A stretch of DNA of 38,013 nt from Myxococcaceae bacterium (lineage in GTDB: Bacteria > Myxococcota_A > Polyangia > Polyangiales > Ga0077539): positions 1 to 38,013 of the forward strand of contig SCUS01000142.1 of assembly GCA_004297725.1 (NCBI GenBank), in the 5' to 3' direction. The notes below the pieces were generated by a model, which did not search any database, was not told where the DNA came from, and saw nothing but the letters and a program-made list of their open reading frames with translations. Both the position numbers and the translations under genes were made by a program. Of the stretch, positions 33,856 to 38,013 are shown in pieces; the stretch's first letter is position 1, and every line of letters begins with the position of its first letter.

Positions 33856-36800
33856 ATGTCCCTGATCCATCGTCCCTTCCGTCGTGTCGGCGTCGTCAAC
33901 CGCGGCGAGGCCGCCGTGCGCTTCCTCCACGCCGCGCGCGCCTGGTCGCGGCGCCGCCACGAGCCCCTCGAGGTGGTCGCGCTCTACACCCACCCCGACC
34001 GCGACGCGGTCTTCGTCCGCGAGGCCGACGACGCGGTGCTGCTGGGCGACGCGATGGTCCCCGGCCCCGACGGGGCGCTGCGCAGCGCCTACCTCGACGC
34101 CTCCCGGGTGCTCCCGCTGCTGGTGGAGGCGGGCTGCGACGCCGTCTGGCCCGGCTGGGGCTTCGCCGCCGAGCGCCCCGATTTCGCCGACGCCTGCGCG
34201 GCCCTGGGGCTGGTCTTCCTCGGACCGTCGGGCGCCTCGATGCGGCTGCTGGGCGACAAGATCGGCGGCAAGCGCGTGGCCGAGAAGCACGGCGTCCCGG
34301 TCACCCCGTGGAGCGGCGGCGCGGTGGTCGACGCGGCGGAGGCTGCCCGTCACGCGGCGCGCATCGGCTACCCGGTGCTGCTCAAGGCCGCCGCGGGCGG
34401 AGGCGGTCGGGGCATCCGGCTGGTGAGGGAGCCCTCGGAGCTGGAGGCGGCCTTCGCGAGCGCCGCCAGCGAGGCCCGCGCGGCCTTCGGCGACCCGACG
34501 CTGCTGGTGGAGTGCTTCGCCCCGGAGGCGAGGCACGTCGAGGTGCAGGTGATCGCCGACGCCCACGGCCGCGTGCACGCCGTCGGAACCCGCGACTGCA
34601 GCATGCAGCGCCGCCACCAGAAGGTGCTGGAGGAGGCCCCCGCGCCGGGCCTCGGCGCCCTGGAGGAGCGGCTGCGCGAGGCGGCGGTCACCATCGCCCG
34701 CGCCAGCGGCTACGTGAACGCAGGCACCGCGGAGTTCCTGGTGATGCCCGACCTGTCGGGCTTCTACTTCCTGGAGATGAACACGCGGCTCCAGGTGGAG
34801 CACCCGGTGACCGAGTGCGTGACCGGCGTCGACCTGGTGGCCCTCCAGATCGAGGTCGCCCGAGGCGAGGCGCTGCCCGTGGCGCTCCCCCCGCTGCGAG
34901 GCCACGCCGTCGAGGCCAGGCTCAACGCCGAGGACCCCGACGAGGGCTTCCGCCCCAGCGCAGGGCGCCTCCTTCGCTTCGACCTGGCGACGGTGCCGGG
35001 GGTGCGCGTCGACTCGGGCTTCGTCGCGGGCGACGTGGTCCCCGGGGAGTTCGACTCGATGCTCGCCAAGGTGATCGCCTTCGCGCCGACCCGCGAGGAG
35101 GCCCTCGCCCGCCTGGAGGAGGCCCTCGCCCGCAGCACCGTCGCCATCGAGGGCGGCGCCTGCAACCGCTCCCTCCTGCTGGAGCTGGTCGCCCACGAGG
35201 CCTTCCGCGAGGGCCGCGTCACCACCCGCTGGCTCGACCAGCACCTCGCCGCGAGGCCCGGTCCCCGCGTCCGAAGGCACCTCGACGGAGCCCTGGTCGC
35301 GGCCGCCATCGGAGAGCACCAGCGCGCCCGCGCCGACGAGGTGGCCGCCATCCTCCGCCACGCGCACCGCGGCCTCCCGTCGACCGTCCCCCAGCCCGAG
35401 CCCCGCGCCTTCCGCTTCTCCGTGGGCGGCGCCTCGGTCTCGCTGGAGGTGCTCGCCACCGGGCCCGACCGCTATCGGGTGGCCTGCGCGGGCGAGTCCG
35501 TCGACGTCACCTACCACGCGACCGGCGTCGGAACGGCGCTCCTCACCCTCCGCGGCAAGCGCCTCCCGGTGGTGCAGGTGCTCACGCCCACGGCGCTCCA
35601 CGTCGAGGTCGACAGCGTGGCGCACCGCTTCGAGCGGGCCTCCGACGGCCGCGTGGTGGCGCCGGTTCCGGCCGCGGTGACGGGGCTCTTCGTGCGCGAG
35701 GGCGACGTGGTGCGCGAGGGCGACCGGCTGCTCACCCTGGAGGTGATGAAGATGGAGATCTCCATCGAGGCGCCGGTGGGCGGCCGCGTGGGGAGGCTCC
35801 TGGTCGAGGCCACCTCTCGCGTCACCGCGGGGCAGTGCCTCGCCATCCTCGAAGGCGCCTCCTCCGAGCGCTCGAGCACCGACACGCTCGCCCCGCTCCG
35901 CTCCGACGCTCCGGTCGACCCGTCGGCCAGGGCCTGCGCGCTCCGGCTCGGCGCGATGCTGGGCTACGACGTCACGGCGAAGGAGGTCGACGCCTCGCTC
36001 GCGCTCCTCCGCGAGGGGAGGGTGAAGACCACCCGCGCCGAGCTGGTGCGTCTGCTCGACGCGTACGTCTCCCACGAGCGGCTCTTCGACACCGCCCCCG
36101 GCGCGGACGGCGTCGCTCCCGTCGACCACCTCGCCCGCCACCTCCGTCCCGGATCCAGCCGCGACGACGCCTCCGCCGAGGGCTTCTCGGCGCTGCTCCG
36201 CTCGGCCCTCGGCTGGCACGGGGGCAGGGAGCTCGATCCCCCGGCGCGCCACGCCGACGCGCTGCTCCGGGTGCTCCAGGCCCACGGCGCGCTCGAGCTG
36301 CGCGACCGGGTGATGACCAGCGTCTTCGCGGCGGTCATCCGCGACGACCGCGGCGACGCCACGGCGCCCGAGCGGGTGGCCCTCCGGGGGCGCCTGGAGG
36401 CCTTCGCCGCCACGGTGGTGCGCCGCGACAGCGCCCTCTCCGAGGCGGCCTGGGTCACCCGCTACCTGCTCTGCGACCGCCCCCGCCAGCTTGCTGATGC
36501 GGCCGAGCTCGGTCGCGCCGCCGCCGCCGCCTTCGCCCGCCTTGTCGACGAGGAGGCCACCGACGAGGGCCGCGCATCCATCGAGGCCGAGCTCGACGAG
36601 CTCCCCCACGGCGCCCTCCTGTCGCTGGTGCACGCCGCGCCGAGCCTCGCTCGCGCCCCGGCGAGGGCCACGCTGCTCGACCTGCTCGCCCGCCGGCTTC
36701 ACCCCGAGGCCACGCCCTTGCAGCCCATGGAGGGAGGCTCGTCCGCCCTCTACGCCGTGCGCGGCGGAACCCTCCTGGCGCTGCTCAGCGCGCCCGACTC

Positions 36801-38013
36801 GCTGATCGACGACGCGCTGCAGTCGGCGCTCTCGAGCCCTCCCGAGGCGATCGAGATCGACGTCTTCATCCCGGAGCCTGACGCGGCGTGGAGGGCGACC
36901 TTCGACGAGGGCTTCGCGGCCTCGCTCGACGGGCTCCCTCCCAACGTGCGCCGGCTCTCGGCCAACTGGGGCAACGCCGAGCTCGGACGGCTGAGCCGCA
37001 CCTGGTCGCGAGGCGCCCGAGACACCTTCGAGGAGGACCGCTTCCACCGCGATTTCCACCCCGCGCGCATCGAGGCCACGGAGATCGCCCGGCTGAGGGA
37101 GTTCGACCTGGAGCGCCTCCCCGCGCCGGGTGAGGTCTTCCTGGCGGTGGCCCGCTCGAAGCACGACCCCACCGACGAGCGCCTGGTGTGCATCGTGGAG
37201 GTCGAGCGCATCGACCCCGACCGAGACCCGCTCACCGGCGAGCTCCGCTACGTGCCCGGCTTCGAGCGCGTCTACCTCACGGCCCTCTACGCGATGCGCG
37301 AGGCGCAGATCCGCCGCGCCCGTGACCCGAAGCCCTTCTGGAACCGCCTCGTGGTCTTCACCCGCCCGATCCTCTCCTTCACCCGCGCGGAGATCAGCGC
37401 CGTCACCCGCCGCCTCGCGCCCACGGTGGCGGGCCTCGGCGTCGAGAAGATGATCGTCCGCGGCCGGGTCCCCGACCCCTCTCACCCTGGTGGTCGCCCG
37501 GTGCAGATCGAGTGGACCAACCCCACCAACCACGGCGCCACGCTCATCATGGCAGAGCCCGACATGACCCCGGTGGCCGCGCTCACGGCCGACGAGCGGC
37601 GCATCATCGAGGCCCGCCGCAAGGGACTCTTCTACCCCTACGAGCTGATCCGCTCGCTCTCCCGCGCCGACGGCGTGGGCGCCCTCCCTCCCGGTGACTT
37701 CGTCGAGCTCGACCTCAGCCCCGACGGCGAGAGCCTCGTCCCCGCCGATCGACCCTACGGCCACAACGTCGCTCACCTGGTGGTGGGGGTGGTGACCAGC
37801 CGCTTCGAGCCCTTCCCCGAGGGGCTCTCCCGGGTGCTGCTAGTGGGCGACCCGACGCGGGGCATGGGCTCTCTCGCGGAGCCCGAGTGCCGTCGCATCA
37901 TCGCGGCGATCGACCTGGCCGAGCGCGAGGGCATGGCGGTGGAGTGGGTGGCCGTCTCCAGCGGCGCCCGCATCGCCATGGACAGCGGCACGGAGAACCT
38001 CGACTGGACCGCG
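33856..38013 (+). CDS. multidomain acetyl-CoA carboxylase-like protein, partial (runs off the right edge)
   Basis: The visible 1386 residues are open to the window end. In order: biotin carboxylase (about 8-450; ATP loop GGGGRGI near 178-184, RDCSMQRRHQK near 246-257, MNTRLQVEHPVTE near 307-319); a beta-rich linker like the BT domain (about 460-570); a biotin carrier domain with Lys632 in EVMKME; a long central region (about 690-1290); and the beginning of a carboxyltransferase (VSSGARIAM near the edge). The end of the central region (about 1065-1280) follows the order of the eukaryotic ACC central domain, including EIARLREFDL, EVFLAVARSK, a PVQIEWTNPTNHGATL strand and FYPYELIRSL. It should make malonyl-CoA for the adjacent FAS. 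ATG at 33856 is preceded by GGAG; a GTG 24 nt upstream is in frame. A long-chain or propionyl-CoA carboxylase role cannot be excluded. Confidence 0.88.
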   Translation, partial: MSLIHRPFRRVGVVNRGEAAVRFLHAARAWSRRRHEPLEVVALYTHPDRDAVFVREADDAVLLGDAMVPGPDGALRSAYLDASRVLPLLVEAGCDAVWPGWGFAAERPDFADACAALGLVFLGPSGASMRLLGDKIGGKRVAEKHGVPVTPWSGGAVVDAAEAARHAARIGYPVLLKAAAGGGGRGIRLVREPSELEAAFASAASEARAAFGDPTLLVECFAPEARHVEVQVIADAHGRVHAVGTRDCSMQRRHQKVLEEAPAPGLGALEERLREAAVTIARASGYVNAGTAEFLVMPDLSGFYFLEMNTRLQVEHPVTECVTGVDLVALQIEVARGEALPVALPPLRGHAVEARLNAEDPDEGFRPSAGRLLRFDLATVPGVRVDSGFVAGDVVPGEFDSMLAKVIAFAPTREEALARLEEALARSTVAIEGGACNRSLLLELVAHEAFREGRVTTRWLDQHLAARPGPRVRRHLDGALVAAAIGEHQRARADEVAAILRHAHRGLPSTVPQPEPRAFRFSVGGASVSLEVLATGPDRYRVACAGESVDVTYHATGVGTALLTLRGKRLPVVQVLTPTALHVEVDSVAHRFERASDGRVVAPVPAAVTGLFVREGDVVREGDRLLTLEVMKMEISIEAPVGGRVGRLLVEATSRVTAGQCLAILEGASSERSSTDTLAPLRSDAPVDPSARACALRLGAMLGYDVTAKEVDASLALLREGRVKTTRAELVRLLDAYVSHERLFDTAPGADGVAPVDHLARHLRPGSSRDDASAEGFSALLRSALGWHGGRELDPPARHADALLRVLQAHGALELRDRVMTSVFAAVIRDDRGDATAPERVALRGRLEAFAATVVRRDSALSEAAWVTRYLLCDRPRQLADAAELGRAAAAAFARLVDEEATDEGRASIEAELDELPHGALLSLVHAAPSLARAPARATLLDLLARRLHPEATPLQPMEGGSSALYAVRGGTLLALLSAPDSLIDDALQSALSSPPEAIEIDVFIPEPDAAWRATFDEGFAASLDGLPPNVRRLSANWGNAELGRLSRTWSRGARDTFEEDRFHRDFHPARIEATEIARLREFDLERLPAPGEVFLAVARSKHDPTDERLVCIVEVERIDPDRDPLTGELRYVPGFERVYLTALYAMREAQIRRARDPKPFWNRLVVFTRPILSFTRAEISAVTRRLAPTVAGLGVEKMIVRGRVPDPSHPGGRPVQIEWTNPTNHGATLIMAEPDMTPVAALTADERRIIEARRKGLFYPYELIRSLSRADGVGALPPGDFVELDLSPDGESLVPADRPYGHNVAHLVVGVVTSRFEPFPEGLSRVLLVGDPTRGMGSLAEPECRRIIAAIDLAEREGMAVEWVAVSSGARIAMDSGTENLDWTA

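Noticed and set aside
33850..37776. A 1308-codon open frame on the minus strand opposite the carboxylase
   Set aside because: Same shadow effect; no recognisable motif, while the plus strand shows unmistakable biotin carboxylase and biotin carrier motifs.

Overview
The window is a very GC-rich, densely coded stretch of bacterial chromosome, most likely from a myxobacterium (Myxococcota, Polyangia-like). The taxonomic evidence is internal: a MYXO-CTERM-type C-terminus (Cys pair, hydrophobic segment, Arg run), many predicted lipoproteins with Cys-rich or Asp/Ala/Pro-rich linkers, two lipoproteins starting with the same CGARTGL motif after the lipobox, a MopE-type metal-binding motif, and a membrane-anchored Ser/Thr kinase beside a TPR/PEGA-like protein. 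No tRNA, rRNA, CRISPR array, insertion sequence or phage gene was recognised. No gene-free gap exceeds 300 bases.

Left part (1-9.1 kb): an NAD-type isocitrate dehydrogenase on the minus strand; two overlapping plus-strand lipoprotein genes; then a minus-strand set of three (MYXO-CTERM exoprotein, HAD-type phosphatase, VWA lipoprotein) converging on them. A small coiled-coil membrane protein and an SPFH/Band 7 protein follow on the plus strand.

First acyl-chain locus (9.2-16.2 kb): seven tightly packed plus-strand genes with gaps of 7 nt or less, or 4-11 nt overlaps. They encode a Tat-type lipoprotein, a fused ketosynthase plus degenerate ketosynthase (KS-CLF-like), an acyl carrier protein, a GcvT-like folate-binding protein, a ketoreductase, a FabZ-like dehydratase and a propeller-like lipoprotein. 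There is no enoyl reductase or acyltransferase. This is the parts list expected of a highly reducing type II polyketide (polyene-forming) system, with an unexpected folate-type protein in its middle.

Middle part (16.2-22.8 kb): a Sel1/TPR-like protein and a Cys-rich lipoprotein carrying an 18-bp coding tandem repeat on the minus strand, then a Ser/Thr kinase, a TPR/PEGA-like membrane protein and a Cys-rich lipoprotein on the plus strand.

Second acyl-chain locus (22.8-38.0 kb, continuing past the right edge): a 3449-residue type I fatty acid synthase with the full one-chain order AT-ER-DH-MPT-ACP-KR-KS, of the kind known from mycobacteria and, split in two chains, from fungi. A holo-ACP synthase starts 8 nt later. 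Then comes a giant acetyl-CoA carboxylase-like protein (biotin carboxylase, biotin carrier, a eukaryote-like central region, and the start of a carboxyltransferase). Together they could make malonyl-CoA, activate the carrier domain and build fatty acids from two megaenzymes and one small helper. This module is the most remarkable content of the window, because bacteria normally use dissociated type II FAS and multi-subunit ACC, and bacterial FAS I is classically a trait of mycobacteria and their relatives.
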